Positions 53,297 to 64,000 of a DNA stretch of 64,000 bases are shown here, one piece after another. The stretch is from the NCBI RefSeq assembly GCF_001625305.1, contig NW_017803943.1, positions 2,153,481 to 2,217,480 of the forward strand, in the 5' to 3' direction. The number at the start of each line of letters is the position of its first letter. Within the stretch, counting starts at the first letter, position 1. Origin of the DNA: Branchiostoma belcheri (lineage: Eukaryota > Chordata > Leptocardii > Amphioxiformes > Branchiostomatidae). The position numbers were made by a program, and so were the translations under genes. The notes beneath the pieces are model-generated. The model was given only the letters and a program-made list of their open reading frames with translations. It did not search any database and had not been told where the DNA came from.

Positions 53297-56200
53297 CTGC
53301 ATTCAGGTCAAAAAAACAAAAACAATTAGCTTTGATTACTAGTAGTTACTACTGTAACACTACAGTTTCATAGAGAGTTGGAAAAAGATTGGGCACTACA
53401 AAGTAAAAGTAGTATTAATAATGATAGCTTTTTTGGGGTCATGGGGCAGTGGGTTTTTAATCCACTATGTCTAGGGCATGGTATTGGAAGGCAGAGCCCA
53501 TCCCTCTCCTTCCATCGCATTTTACATTCCCATCCAAATAAGTTTGCTACCCATTTTACATCTGGGTGGAGTGAGGAAAGTTGCGCCCAGTGCTTTTCCC
53601 AAGGACACAACGTCCAGCCAGGATTGCCATGCATCAAAACCACAACATCTTGATCGTGTGTATGCTAACTTATAGCCTGATTCAATACCACAAAATGAAA
53701 TAGTTGAGTAAAAAGTCTGACCTTAAGCAGCAGTATTGATGATGGGGGTAGAGCTGCTTCTCTGAACTCCATCCTGAAGTTGTAGGAAGGCTCGAATATG
53801 TTGCTGTCCAGGTCTACACTAGTGTTGATGTCTGGTCCAATCCTGGAGAAACAATGTGGAAAATATGTTAACTTTATAACATTCATTTTTTTTTGTACTC
53901 TAACTGCAAATCCATGACGTCAAATAACTTATTTTTCTGTGGTAGCATTAGCACTTGAAAAAAGGTGTTGGACTGTATAGCTGCACTTTCAAGCTTACTC
54001 AGACTCATTATAGCCAAGATCTAGATCAAACAGTTGTCAATAATAGCAAGCATTTCAATGGGATTTCTTAACTACAGATTACAGACTGAGACCACTCTAA
54101 ATGTGAATTGTACTGTCCTGGTACATTGATCAAATTGATCAAACGTGCCAGGGATTTTATATTGTCCACCGTCTCTGTTAAGTGATGGCTGGAGTGCCCT
54201 GGTACATATGGTACATATGATATGATATTAATAATGATGTGATGTAGAGGTACATACTGGTTAAACTGCCTGTCGAACATCCTGCCTGCTACTCTGGAGA
54301 TGGTGACAGCATCTGGCAGGAACCTTGCTCCGTCTATGTACAGGTCAAACCCGTCACCTGACCCAAACACATCCACAGGAGGGGAACTTCTCTCATGGGC
54401 TATCCACGCTCCCTGGAACAGGGGGAAGGGATACAGGAATTAGTCAAATGGTGGCATAGAAAAGGGGGGTAATTCAGACTTCTGGGTCGTATCTATAAAT
54501 CAACTGTCATGATTACCTCCTACTCTCTAGTTACCAACCGTGGCCACTCAGGAATCCAAACATAGAAACCCCAAACAAGTGCTACCCAAAACAATACTTC
54601 CACACTGTATCTTATAAAATTCTTTTGGTGAATAGAAATTACACCTGGTCCAGTAAGGAATTCCTTGCTTATCTAAACTTGCTATACCATCTTATGTTAC
54701 TAATACATCAGATTCTGTTTATAAGTGTGGACTTAAGTAGTACAACAACTTACGTCTGGAATGTCATCCTCCAGGTCTCCAGCGATGGTGGAGGGAGTGT
54801 TGGAGCGAGGCGGCTCACCCTGGAACACGTGGAACCGAACCGTGGACCTCCCAAATCTCTGCCACTCCCGCGGGTTCTCTCTGGACTGGGGAAATAAGTG
54901 TAATAATTCTCACGATTTCAACTAATGAAATTGATCTTTTGCACTAGTGGCTAATGCACATCTGCTATAGGCTAACACTAAATCCCAAAGTAATTTTATC
55001 ATCTATCCACAAATTTCAGCATTCTCACACAAGTTTTGTACTGCAATAAAAAGCATATCATGCCTATCTCACAACTTTCAGCACCAGGGACAGAACCTGT
55101 TGGCTGTGATTAAGAATAATTGCAATTATTTTGATGATATTTCATGATTATTTTGAGTTTCATTCTGAAAAAAATGGCCTGGCCTCTTCCCTCATGACCA
55201 CAATGAAAAGCATCCAGCAGGCCATTTTGAGTGTTTTTGAAGGAAGGCTCAAGCAATTAAAGAAACAAACTTACTGACAGAGGAATGTCCTTAGCCTCAG
55301 GTACAGGAGGGTAGTACAGGGGCAGTTTGTGGTTCCCTGTTCTCAGTCTCAGCCGTCCAGCATTTCCTGCAACAACACAAGCACTGGACTTTTAACAGTG
55401 TGGTTGGTATTGTAGGTGAAAAGTAAAGAAAAACATGAACTATAGAAATACACTATGGAAGTGAAACTGTGGAAATAAACTGTGGAATTGAACTACAGAA
55501 ATGAAATATGCAAATGAAAGGATGTAATGCTATCTATATGCCACAGATTCCTTTTAATTGTGGTGGTGTCAAATGAGCTAGGGCAGTGAGTAGTTTATCC
55601 ACTGTGTCTAGGGTACTGTATTAGAATGCAGAGTCCATCCCTGTCCTCCCACTGCCTTTTACCTCCCCAACCAAAGACAGGTACTCATTTTACACCTAAG
55701 TCAAGTGATGAAAGGACACAATGTCTAGCCAGAAATGCCAGAAATCAAACCAATGACCTCTCGGTCTCAAGTCCACTAGTCTTACCACTTGGCCATTTGA
55801 CACCACTTGCGTTAACATGTAACTCTATAGCAGCCTAGATATATGAAGAAAAGATCATATATGAAGAGAAAAAGAAACTTACTTCCTGTAGTAAGTGTCA
55901 TGGAGCTCCAGGCAACTAGTTTCTCCTCGTCCAGGATACTCCCCCCCTGGCTGATGTCATCTGGCGCGTCGTCCCGGATCAGCTGGCGCAGGTAGAACCG
56001 GACAATAACGATCATGTCTGCGTTCAGGTACACGTCATGGAACAGTGCCTGGGAGGATGGAGGGGACATTTATTGGGTCATAATATATATAAGGGTATAA
56101 TATAAAAGTCACATGTTTTCATGTCTAGTCAGCAGAGTTGACTCAGAACATGAAATACTACTCAAGAAGTATTGTTTTCATTACGTTGACTTAAATCAGC

Positions 56201-59200
56201 TTTGTCACTCAGCAGGAGTGGGAAGTGGTGTTTTTTATTTGAATGGATCAATAGAGTCGACACACTCACTCACTCACTCACTCTCTCTCTCTCCCATAGC
56301 TTCTACAAACACCTGTGATTTATAAAACCTAAAGAAATATGGCCATCCTACAGTGCTGAATGTTTTTGTGATCTGTGTCCTCACCTCTTGCCACCCAAAG
56401 ACGTGGACTCCATGCTTGAAGTTGGACTTGACTGGCGAGGTGGTACAGGTCATGGGAGCTGTGGAAGACTGGGCAATCTGGGGAATAAGGAAACAGATTC
56501 ACACCAATTCAATTTGTTGGTTCTCAGATTTTTGGACTGGTCTATATTACATTGGGTTGCCACTGTCCATTCTTGCATAAGGAAATGTAGTGAAATATGG
56601 CCTTGTATAAAATCATATAAGATTCAATAGTTGGCAAACTTACATTCCCCGTCCATTGGTTGTACACAGTCAGGCGCACTTTCCCCTCTCCATCTAGGGC
56701 ATCTTTCACTCTGTCAACCTTTAACAGAAAGGAAAGATATGAAAATTATAGTCATTCCATAACATTAGGTTATACAAATACATTCATGCAATATTCTTCA
56801 TGTAGTAATGGACGGATCATTTTCCAACTAAATTGAAAGCAAGATATACCAACATCCACCAATTCAGCACCAGGGACAGGGTCTATACACAACGTTTTTC
56901 CAAAGCATTTTGCTTTCTGCCCAATCCTTAGAAAACAAATGTGAACAGAAAAACCTACCTGGAAGCCCACTGACACACTGTCCTCCACCTCAGGTTGGTA
57001 ACTGATAGGAGTTCTTCTAGATCTTCTACTGGACCTTTTGGGGAATGAAAATAAAAAATGACCTTTCTTTAGTAAAACAGTTCTCTCACAACTGAAAACA
57101 TAACATATGAAGTATCTCAATGACAATCTGCAACTTGATTTTTAATCAATATTTGTGTGATAATTAATTTGAATCTTTTATCAGACTTGATTTTGGCTCC
57201 CAAACACATCCTAAATCAATTTGATGAAGGTTTAAGAAAATAGTGATTCCAGCATTTATTTCTAGCCAAAATGCAAAATTTAAAAAAAAGCAGTGACTGA
57301 CATCAACACTGAATTAAACAAAACAACAGCAAAAGCGTGGGACTAAACTACAAACCAAACTACCACTCCAACAAAAAAAATCATCCACAATCAGCAAAAA
57401 TCAATTATTATTGTTCACGTGAATCAGATTAAAAAGAACAGAGAGAAAGAAAAGATAGCCAAGCACAAAGACCACACGTGCACAGAACCAGTGAGACTGA
57501 GCAGTAGGGTGATCAGAGTTTGTGGTGCGATTATTTGGGATTGGTGATTGGTTGGACAGCACACCTATGTAGGGTGGATTACCTTTCTCTCTGTCGACAC
57601 TCTTTGCAAGCCCGCCAGGAGGGGTTAAAGTGAAGTTATTGGGGAAAAGTTTAGGGAAGAGAAACGGTAGGATGTGGAAAGATTTGTAGAAGTGAAGAAA
57701 GTGTGAGAACTTGAGAAAGAAAGGCATCTTGAACATGGGTTAAAGGTACTAAGTGCAACCATTTGGATTTCACTGCAATATCTATCAATTAAATAATTTA
57801 TGATTTAGTATGAATTAATTAATTCTACATGCTTCTCAGTAAAAATATTTAAAAAGAAATAAAATCTAGTATATGCTGATTGATCTTTTTTAATTTGAGA
57901 CCAAATTAATACCTACATATGTAATATATAATAATTATGTTTGAATGCTTCATAAAAATTGCCATTACAAAAAATATATTCAATAATCTCATTAAGACTG
58001 CACATGATTTCTCATGATTGTTTAAAGCGTAAAAGAAAAATACATACTGTGTCAGCACTAATTTTAAACCTAGACTTAATTCTTTAAAGCTGGTTGAAAC
58101 CTACCTGAGCCTATATTGGTAGAAACATTGTATGAAAAATCTTTTTTCTCAGGTCTTGCTTTCAGTTTGCCATGACATTGTGCATTTTAAAACACAGTTA
58201 TTGTCACTGTTAAAGAAATCAACCAACTGAATCTATATTGAATGGTACAGATAAAAGAACTTTTGAAATTTAGGGGCAGAATTACAGTAATCTAAACTCT
58301 AAGACTTCTAGTGACTCAGGTAGGTTTCAGCCAGGTGAAAGGTCATGCACTTTGACCTCACCTGTCGTTAATAGTGCCTGCGGTGCTGGGAGGAGCGTCA
58401 GAAGGGGGAGGGGGGATATAGGCGATGGGCTGAGTAGGGATAGAGGAATAGTTTTGGCGGGGGGAGTTGTAGGCAGGGTAACCAGACATCTGAAATCAAC
58501 AAAAATACATGTAATAACAACAAACGAAAACACATGTTACAACAACAAACAATGAGTGAATCTATTGTGTTATTTGTATGTAATATTTGCATTGTAGCAG
58601 GTAATAATCTATTGACATCTATCAATTTATCTATCTAATAGTATCCATCCCTCTATATCTAACTATCTCTCTCTGTATATATATCAAACTGTCTCTCTCT
58701 CCCTCTCTGTCTCTCTCTCCATACATGTAGTTAGTAAAAAGAATCTCAAGATACAGGAAATCATGCTTAACTTACTACTACTAACTTACAATCACATTTG
58801 AGCAAAAGCTGTTACACTGCTAAACTCCAATGTTTCCTGGTCTATTCTCAAGTTTAATCAGTCTTCAAGTATTACTTGACTATTGAAACACTGGACTACA
58901 ATACAGAGAAGAAATAAGTACAAGTACTTTCTTATTTGTTTTCCTTACTTGAGGTGGGAATTTGTAGTGTCGTGCTTCAGAAGGGTTGACTTTAGAGAGT
59001 GACTGGACATCAGAGTCTCTCCAGTTCACCAGTCTGAAGTACAGTTCTGCATGACCCAACTGGAACAGGACAGAAGGATTCAACAAACCAAACATCATCA
59101 TTTCTGGCGCTCTGCTACGTAGGCATGCAAGTTTCTTCCATTGCCCCTTGTTGCTAGCAAGGGGCAATGGAAGAGACCTGTTTTACCTACAGTTGGTTAT

Positions 59201-62200
59201 TATAAACACCCAGGAGCTGTATAGTAAGTAGTAGGCTGTTGTCCTTGTCTGCGTCTGCCATAAGATGTCTCATAGTGAGTGTACAGTCTGACAGGTTCAT
59301 CGACCTCAGACATATGGAGAACATGTCACAGAAATTTCTGTTGTCTCAGTTGAACATGTTCTATCAGTATCAATGGCTTTGTTTTAAAACAAAACACACA
59401 AACCAAAACCATTACAACCAAAAACAAAACTTCCAATAGTTCAGAAACTTCCATGGTCGCACCTGAGGAACATTGTTGAGCTCCACAGCAGTCAGATGAG
59501 GCTTGACCGGCGTCATCCTGAGCGGGATTTTCCACCGGCCGCTCAGGACGCGGTTCTGCTGGTCAAACAGTTCGATCTTGCTCCAGCCGCGTGAGCGCAG
59601 GCGGTTACTGTCGTACCCGTCCCTGCCGGACTGTACCTGCATCTCTACTATTATGGAGAGATCCATGGACGGCTGGATCCTACGGAATGGTCGGGTTGGG
59701 TTAGAATTGACGTTTGGAAGATGGCCATGCATATGTGACTGTGAATGGACATAAAGTACTTGAAAAAAGGTTTTCTTGGAGGGCTGGATCCTTAGAATAG
59801 TCGGGTCAGGATAGAATTGACGTTTGGACAACCAGGTCAAGCACAAATGGATTGTGAAGGGATGGATATAATTCAAAACGGAACTTTTTTTAATGGTGTT
59901 ACTCAATGCAAAGCCAAATGTCCACTTCTAGGCACTGAGTTAGGTGGTATGACAGACATATATGTATGACTATGCCAAAAGATGGTGATGAACATTTGTT
60001 AATGAAAGCTTAAGAATTGTATTGATTGGAAGGGAAGCATGTGTGTTGGAAGGGAGTTTGCCATCACTTTTCAAGGGATTTGTGCAATGTTTTCCCCAGA
60101 TAAAATTCAAATTAGACCATTTCATACAACCTAGCCACCTGTGGGTCTCTCAGTAATAGGCAAGATACATGTTGATGGAATTGTGAATAATGAAATATAA
60201 AGATTATCATGAAATGTTAGTATAGTTACTGTAATATCAAAGTCGATTGATTTTATCTATTCAAAGTCACGAAGAAATGAGGACTACAAAGATTGCCTAA
60301 TGGTTCAATGGGTCAATACTTCAGGACTGTTTCAATTACATCTTCACTAATTATAAAATATGTGAGTTGTTAACATTAAGTAAGCTTAGTTATTTAGAAA
60401 TCATTTCATGTACAAAAGATGCTAAATGTTCTGTCAGAAAGTTTTCAGAGAGGAGACTGTATAATGATAGTTGACAGCCCTACATCCCTAGTGTTACCTT
60501 GGCACAGGTTGTTTGGCACCGATGACTGCTATGTTCATGCCAGCATAGTTCTGGTAGTAGCTGTTGTAGCCTCCCTCTGTGTACACTACAGGCAGGGGTG
60601 TGGGGTCTCCAATCTCATTAGCATTGTTGTACAGACCCACTATCAGCCGGGTGGACTTGTAGTCTGGGTCCAGGCCTAGCAGGTAGTCATAGAATACCAC
60701 AAACCCAGCTCTGAAAGGCATAAATTTAAAAAAAAATGAATTACAGTTCACTCAGTTTGCAAAATTAGGTGCCTTTGTTTTATAGGCACTATGTTTGGTA
60801 TCTATTTCCTATGTACGAATGGTGTTCAGTACCAAGGACAGGTATGCTTGCCTGTGTGTGGAAACTGTGGATGGTGTTCAGCACTGAGGACAGATGCATA
60901 TGTCACAAAGGGTTCATAACCTATTTGTTTACCAGTACACTTTCCTGTACAGTTCATGCTCTTTACATCCTTACATCCCAATGCCATAAGCATTTGCAAT
61001 ATATAGGAAAAGTAACAAGGGTAGGATTCCTTAATACATCTACTTCTAAGCTATATAATACATATGAATTCTTGATGCATGTTTTTCCCTTACCCAGGAT
61101 CATAAGGAGCTGGTAAGAGCGGATCCAGAGCCTCTATCGTGTTCCCTTCTCTGTCTCGCTGGAACCGATGCCTCTCGATCTCCGGCGTCTCCGGCTTGGG
61201 CGGAGGCCTTCTTATTGGCGCAGGTTGCGGCTGGTGTTGGGGTTGTGGCTGGGGAGGGGGAGGCTGTGGGTGAGGTTGTGGTGGCAGTTGTGGTGGTGGG
61301 GGATGAGAGGGGGCGGGGAGAAGCCCGGGGGTCCGCAGCTCGCGCCGCATCTTGTTGAGCATGGCCTCCTGTTTGAGCAGCTCCATCTCGTGCTGCAGGT
61401 GAAGCATCTTGCGCATGTGGTCCCTCTGCAGCTGCCGAATCTCTCCATCATCATCTAAAGAAATTGGTGTGTAACTTTTACTTCTTTGTGGGTACTTTGC
61501 AGAGAAGAATGTCTAATTCCTCTCAATTTCAGCACCAAGGACAGTGTCAAGTACATTGAGGGCATCCATTGTAGTATCAGCATTGAGTCACAGTACACTG
61601 TTTCACAAATAAACTCGACATGATCCCTTTTAAGAAGTATCTACATGAATGGAAGCCTGAGCTTATGCATATTGTTAGACTAAGAGTCAAGTCAGAAATA
61701 TTGGAAATTGCACATTGTATATTCACCCAAGTCACTGTTTCACACATAAACTTGAAATAATTCCTTTTAAAATGTATATACACTACACATGCATGGAAGC
61801 CCGAGACTAAACATATGGTAAGAGACAGTAAGAAATATCGATGTATATCCACCAGAGTCGCTGGCTCTCCTGCGGTGCTTCCTGCGCTGGTGCTCGTGCA
61901 GTTCCTGTAACTCCCGCTGGAGGCGCTGGTTCTCCAGCTCGATAGCCAGAACCTGGCTCCCCATGTCCTTAGGTTCTGTCATTGGAGAGAGAGCATAAAA
62001 CAAGGTATTATTCTGCATCACCCATATTAGTCCCAGCCCTACCAACAATTCCAACATCTAAAGTCTGGTTCTCCAGTTCTATACAAAACCTGGCTGCCCA
62101 TGTCCTTAGGCTCTGTCTTGGGAGAAAGAATACAAAACTAGAAAGTTCAATACCCACATGAGAAAAACATGAGAAAATTTGCTGTCCCTAAACAAAAAAC

Positions 62201-62598
62201 ATTATCATTGGAAGGAGGAGCACATCCCTTTCCTTCCACTGCCTTGTACCTAGCTTCCCATTTTAAACCTACCAGTAGGTGGAGGGAGGAAAGTCATTTA
62301 AAGTGCCTTTCCCAAGGTCACAATGTCTGGTCAGGAGTGCCATAAATTGAACCAATATACCATGTTTGTTGGCCTAGCTTCTTGTCCATTCAACATCACA
62401 GAAATGGTGAATGTTATATGGAAATATAAGAAAAAACATGCAGCAGTTTGTATTAGTTTTGTACCTTTTTTGCTTTTCTTCTTGTCCCTGCGTTTGTTCT
62501 GGTCCTCTAGCTGCTGTGCCTCCACCTGCATGTCATGCATCTGTGCCAGGACGGCCGGGTCGTTACCACCGCTCTGTAGGTACGCCAGACGCATCGCG
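48105..62598 (-). CDS. CCDC17: CCDC17-like coiled-coil protein, 3' 29 exons
   Basis: Twenty-nine exons on the minus strand, every junction in phase, encode 1,165 aa ending LVYKLYITD. The first exon seen (62598-62465) follows a real acceptor (CCCTTCCCATAG), so the N-terminus lies right of 62.6 kb and probably outside the window. Order: charged coiled coil, Pro/Gln-rich stretch, then a long beta-rich region with no membrane segment or recognisable catalytic motif. Identification as CCDC17 rests on remembered phrases (GFDLYIDGARFLPDAVT, VSLNEGAHQVRLYNGGP, PYDPGAGFVVFYDYLLGLDP) and should be checked by search. It is clearly longer than human CCDC17 (about 620 aa as I recall). The function of the family is poorly known. 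It is tail-to-tail with DOCK. Exon coordinates are in the next three entries. Confidence 0.8.
48405..48712 (-). repeat. Triplicated 3' edge of exon BB
   Basis: Units of about 125 bp start near 48,415, 48,537 and 48,663. Each has TTGAACTTGCTNNCNAGACTGTT-like sequence and GGAACNGTTCA; the third is the real exon end (CTTACATTTTTGAACTTGCT). The second copy keeps a CTTAC donor complement; the first does not. Confidence 0.7.
49522..49538 (+). promoter_or_regulatory. RE1/NRSE-like core, site 4
   Basis: CTCAGCACCATGGACAG differs from the REST core at two positions. It is isolated from the minisatellite repeats, in a CCDC17-like intron. Confidence 0.25.
49883..49952. repeat. 70-bp hairpin MITE
   Basis: TAGCCTGAGTGTCAGCATTT...AGCT mirrored by AGCT...GGGCTGACACTCAGGCTA, in a CCDC17-like intron. 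Confidence 0.75.
51935..52125. repeat. Diverged copy of the ATG4-adjacent hairpin element
   Basis: GAGCTTTTAACCAGTAACTC, TAGGCTGACTAACTG, GACCCAGTGTTGACATCACA, and GGGTCAGTCTATTGAAGAAG are in the same order as in 7,255-7,425. Confidence 0.65.
53430..53655 (-). repeat. tRNA-derived SINE, minus orientation
   Basis: Reverse of the 34,802 family: GCAGTGGGTTTTTAATCCAC, TCTAGGGCATGGTATTGGAA, CATCCCTCTCCTTCC, CCAAGGACACAACGTCC. Confidence 0.6.
53722..57028 (-). CDS. CCDC17: CCDC17-like exons H-O: middle beta-rich region
   Basis: Transcript order: 57028-56959, 56718-56644, 56477-56385, 56048-55883, 55366-55275, 54885-54754, 54412-54258, 53842-53722. Key phrases: VSVGFQVDRVKDAL, GKVRLTVYNQWTGN, VHVFGWQEALFHDVYLNADM, IVIVRFYLRQLIRDDAPDD, STVRFHVFQGEPPRSNTPS, GSGDGFDLYIDGARFLPDAV, EPSYNFRMEFREAALPPSS. 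Alternating hydrophobics (VRLTVY, MIVIVRFYL, STVRFHVF) suggest at least two further beta-sandwich units in tandem. Confidence 0.78.
55077..55093 (+). promoter_or_regulatory. RE1/NRSE-like core, site 5
   Basis: TTCAGCACCAGGGACAG is 16/17 identical to the REST core. It is isolated, in a CCDC17-like intron. Confidence 0.35.
55565..55802 (-). repeat. tRNA-derived SINE, minus orientation, best-preserved head
   Basis: On the minus strand it has AGTGGTAAGACTAGTGGACT (A-box region) and AGGTCATTGGTTTGATTTC (B-box region), then the shared body. This is the copy that best shows a tRNA origin. Confidence 0.65.
56863..56879 (+). promoter_or_regulatory. RE1/NRSE-like core, site 6
   Basis: TTCAGCACCAGGGACAG, identical core to site 5 but with unrelated flanks. 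CCDC17-like intron. Confidence 0.35.
58362..62598 (-). CDS. CCDC17: CCDC17-like exons A-G: coiled coil, PQ-rich, first beta-rich part
   Basis: Transcript order: 62598-62465, 61975-61853, 61454-61094, 60710-60498, 59679-59463, 59059-58949, 58489-58362. The first three encode a heptad-rich coiled coil (QVEAQQLEDQNKRRDKKKSK, LENQRLQRELQELHEHQRR, LQHEMELLKQEAMLNKMRRE) and then about 45 residues mostly Pro and Gln. Next come FVVFYDYLLGLDPDYKSTRL, VEMQVQSGRDGYDSNRLRSR, GWSKIELFD, TAVELNNVPQLGHAELYFRL, resembling a C2-like sandwich. Exon G is again Pro/Ser/Tyr rich (IAYIPPPPSDAPPS) and probably a linker. Duplicated edges of exons B and E lie at 62,056 and 59,765. Confidence 0.8.
59135..59173. repeat. 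Perfect 16-bp-arm hairpin
   Basis: CTTCCATTGCCCCTTG, a 7-nt loop, then CAAGGGGCAATGGAAG. It lies in a CCDC17-like intron about 75 bp upstream (transcript sense) of exon F. Confidence 0.85.
59760..59832 (-). repeat. Diverged copy of the exon-E 5' edge
   Basis: GGGCTGGATCC, GGTCGGGT-like and TAGAATTGACGTTTGGA phrases repeat the real intron/exon boundary at 59,670-59,720, shifted about 100 bp. The copy's splice AG is kept as CT in GATCCTTAG on the plus strand. Confidence 0.65.
60825..60893 (+). promoter_or_regulatory. RE1/NRSE-like cores, sites 7 and 8
   Basis: TTCAGTACCAAGGACAG (60825-60841) and TTCAGCACTGAGGACAG (60877-60893). Both follow ATGGTG and resemble the units at 4.9-5.1 kb, so they may be repeat-borne. 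Confidence 0.3.
61528..61544 (+). promoter_or_regulatory. RE1/NRSE-like core, site 9
   Basis: TTCAGCACCAAGGACAG followed by TGTC, one of the better right-end matches. Isolated, in the CCDC17-like intron between exons C and B. Confidence 0.35.
62056..62124 (-). repeat. Diverged copy of the exon-B 5' edge
   Basis: On the minus strand it reads GACAGAGCCTAAGGACATGG, giving EPKDMGSQVL before drifting out of frame; the real exon B reads EPKDMGSQVLAIELENQ. Acceptor-side sequence is copied as well. Confidence 0.7.
62205..62375 (-). repeat. tRNA-derived SINE, minus orientation
   Basis: CATCCCTTTCCTTCCACTGC, CCCATTTTAAACCTACCAG, AGTGCCTTTCCCAAGGTCAC; the head is degraded. Confidence 0.55.
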
Positions 62599-63215
62599 CT
62601 ATGGGAAGGGACAACAAACTTACATTATTCACATTTACTAACACAGATAACATACAGATTCCTTAACAATATTCACAACAGAAATGAAATACAGACTCCT
62701 TAACTTCTATTGCAGGAATTATGCTTTTTGATGACATAACAGTATCTGCTATCCTAATTTGAATACTACATATATTGAGAGCCTGTTGACCAGCTCTAAC
62801 ACATACATTTTGTGACAGAATATCAATTGAAAGTACTTTTTATGGGTTCACCACACCACGAAGTGGTGTGGTGAAACCATATTGCTTTTTCTGATGTTTC
62901 TTCTTCTTCTCCTTCTCCTCCTCCTTCTCCTCCTGCCATATCTTTAAATGGATTCAGCTTCTTCATTTTAGGGCCTAAGGTCCTGAAATTTGGTATGGAG
63001 GTACAGTGGGCAAATACCCCTAGGCGTTTTTTAAATTATTGTGATACAGGCTTTTAGAATGGTTTTATTTGAGTTTTTTGGCTGTGTAATAGCTAATGTA
63101 TTACTGTGTAAGTGTGCAGTGTTTACCACATTTGGACATGAGTCATCACAATGGCATGCAAGGCATCAACCAATAGGCATGCAGCTTTTCTCACTGCTTA
63201 ATTATTGGATCAATC
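62599..63215 (-). other. CCDC17-like intron, no exon seen
   Basis: The intron upstream of exon A continues to the right. It contains the short palindrome TTCACCACACCACGAAGTGG-TGTGGTGAA near 62,847-62,875 and a (CTT/CTC)n tract near 62,903-62,935. No coupled exon of the minus gene is visible before the window end. Confidence 0.5.
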
Positions 63216-63221
63216 CGCCAA

Positions 63222-63270
63222 TGACGTCATCACACCCCATATAAGGGGCTGATAGCCCATTCACTCTGTG
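63222..63270 (+). promoter_or_regulatory. CRE plus TATA core-promoter-like element
   Basis: TGACGTCA (63222-63229), TATAAG (63240-63245) and TCACTCT (63261-63267) are spaced like a CRE, a TATA box and an initiator. Downstream DNA is GC-richer up to a donor-like AG|GTAGGG at 63,502. Confidence 0.4.
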
Positions 63271-64000
63271 CATTTACTGAAAACATCCCCCCGGACCGGT
63301 CGGAGTTGCAGCGTCGTGGAGGTCTACCGTCCGACCAGCACGACAGCGTTTCGACAAGGAAGGAAGCACGGAGCGGAGACCGGAGTGCCTGGGGGAGAAC
63401 TGCAAGGATTCTCGCTGACCAGTTTGGTCAAGGTTTGGCTAGTGTAGACGGTAGTGAGAGTCCAGAATTTTCGGCGTGTTTTTTGTGGCGCCACGGTTAG
63501 CAGGTAGGGCAGGCGTGCCTTCTAGAGTGAGTTCGGTTTTTCTTAGAGGGAGAGTTTAGTTTTGGCTGTCAGTGTGTTGTTTTTTGTTTTCTTTTTCGCA
63601 CCTCAAGCTTAGTAGAGGTTTTGGGGGTAGATTTTTGAGGGTTTGTTGGGTGCGTGAGCTTTCGTGTTGGAATTTTCCGTGAGCAGGCGTTACACGTGGT
63701 CCTCCACACCTGGGTCATTTGCATTTGAATGGTGGAGGCATTTTTCTTTTGTCTGCTGGTTTTGGGGTGGTGATTGTTTTAGCAGGGATTGGGTACCTGA
63801 GTGGAGTCTCAGGCCTTGCTGGTTCGCCGCTTGGTCCTTTGGCTGTACGGGGCATCTCTTCCCGCTATGGTGGGGACTCCCTCGGGTGGGTAGTGTAAGT
63901 TTTGCAGTGGGATTGGCGTCTTTTATGAATTGGCATTCTTTGCACATGTAGATATGACGCCACGAGCACCAAGACTACCTACCGCGGGAATGCAGGATGC
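63271..64000 (+). other. Possible transcribed unit (TE 5' region or gene start)
   Basis: After the core promoter there is no long ORF until ATGACGCCACGAGCACCA at 63,954, following an acceptor-like CACATGTAG; it reads MTPRAPRLPTAGMQDA to the window edge. A spliced leader (63,271-63,502) joined to that ORF is possible. Its position inside the CCDC17-like intron, opposite strand, favours a transposable element. Confidence 0.25.

Noticed and set aside
55626-55838. tRNA gene
   Set aside because: A and B boxes are those of a degraded SINE head; no cloverleaf with a paired acceptor stem could be made.
63306-63500. 64-codon plus frame after the TATA-like box
   Set aside because: No ATG-started similarity to any known family; more likely leader sequence.

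Overview
This is a 64-kb piece of an animal nuclear genome. It holds four multi-exon protein genes with GT-AG introns, about 48% intronic repeats by impression, hairpin MITEs and tRNA-derived SINEs. Protein identities, gene order and repeat style point to a cephalochordate (amphioxus, Branchiostoma); this is inference from gene content, not a database match. I assembled exons by hand from splice sites, reading phase and similarity to remembered vertebrate families. All three full-length or long models close in phase, which is strong internal support.

Layout, left to right. (1) 1-5376, plus: the 3' part of an LDL-receptor-related gene with two YWTD propellers, two EGF modules and one LDLa module, ending without a membrane segment. 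(2) 7506-12301, minus: a complete ATG4D/C-type autophagy cysteine protease, 10 coding exons, 470 aa. (3) 12742-43033, plus: a complete DOCK7/6/8-type Rho-family GEF, 49 exons, about 2,148 aa. It starts head-to-head with ATG4 across a 440-bp divergent promoter. (4) 48105-62598, minus: a CCDC17-like protein with an N-terminal coiled coil, a Pro/Gln-rich stretch and a long beta-rich region, 29 exons and 1,165 aa in the window, with its 5' end lying to the right. It is tail-to-tail with DOCK. The last 1.2 kb hold a plus-strand core-promoter-like element and the possible start of another unit, probably a transposable element.

The order ATG4 - divergent promoter - DOCK recalls human ATG4C/DOCK7 on 1p31 and ATG4D/DOCK6 on 19p13, with LDLR-family genes also on those chromosome arms, so the window probably samples a pre-duplication chordate linkage group. 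Beyond the genes, four things stand out. Short tandem copies of exon edges with splice sites recur in both large genes, two of them in frame. At least nine copies of a 17-bp motif nearly identical to the vertebrate RE1/NRSE core occur at both ends of the window. A 1.3-kb fold-back element with a similar ORF in each arm separates two copies of the CCDC17-like terminal exon. Several in-frame candidate micro-exons occur in DOCK.
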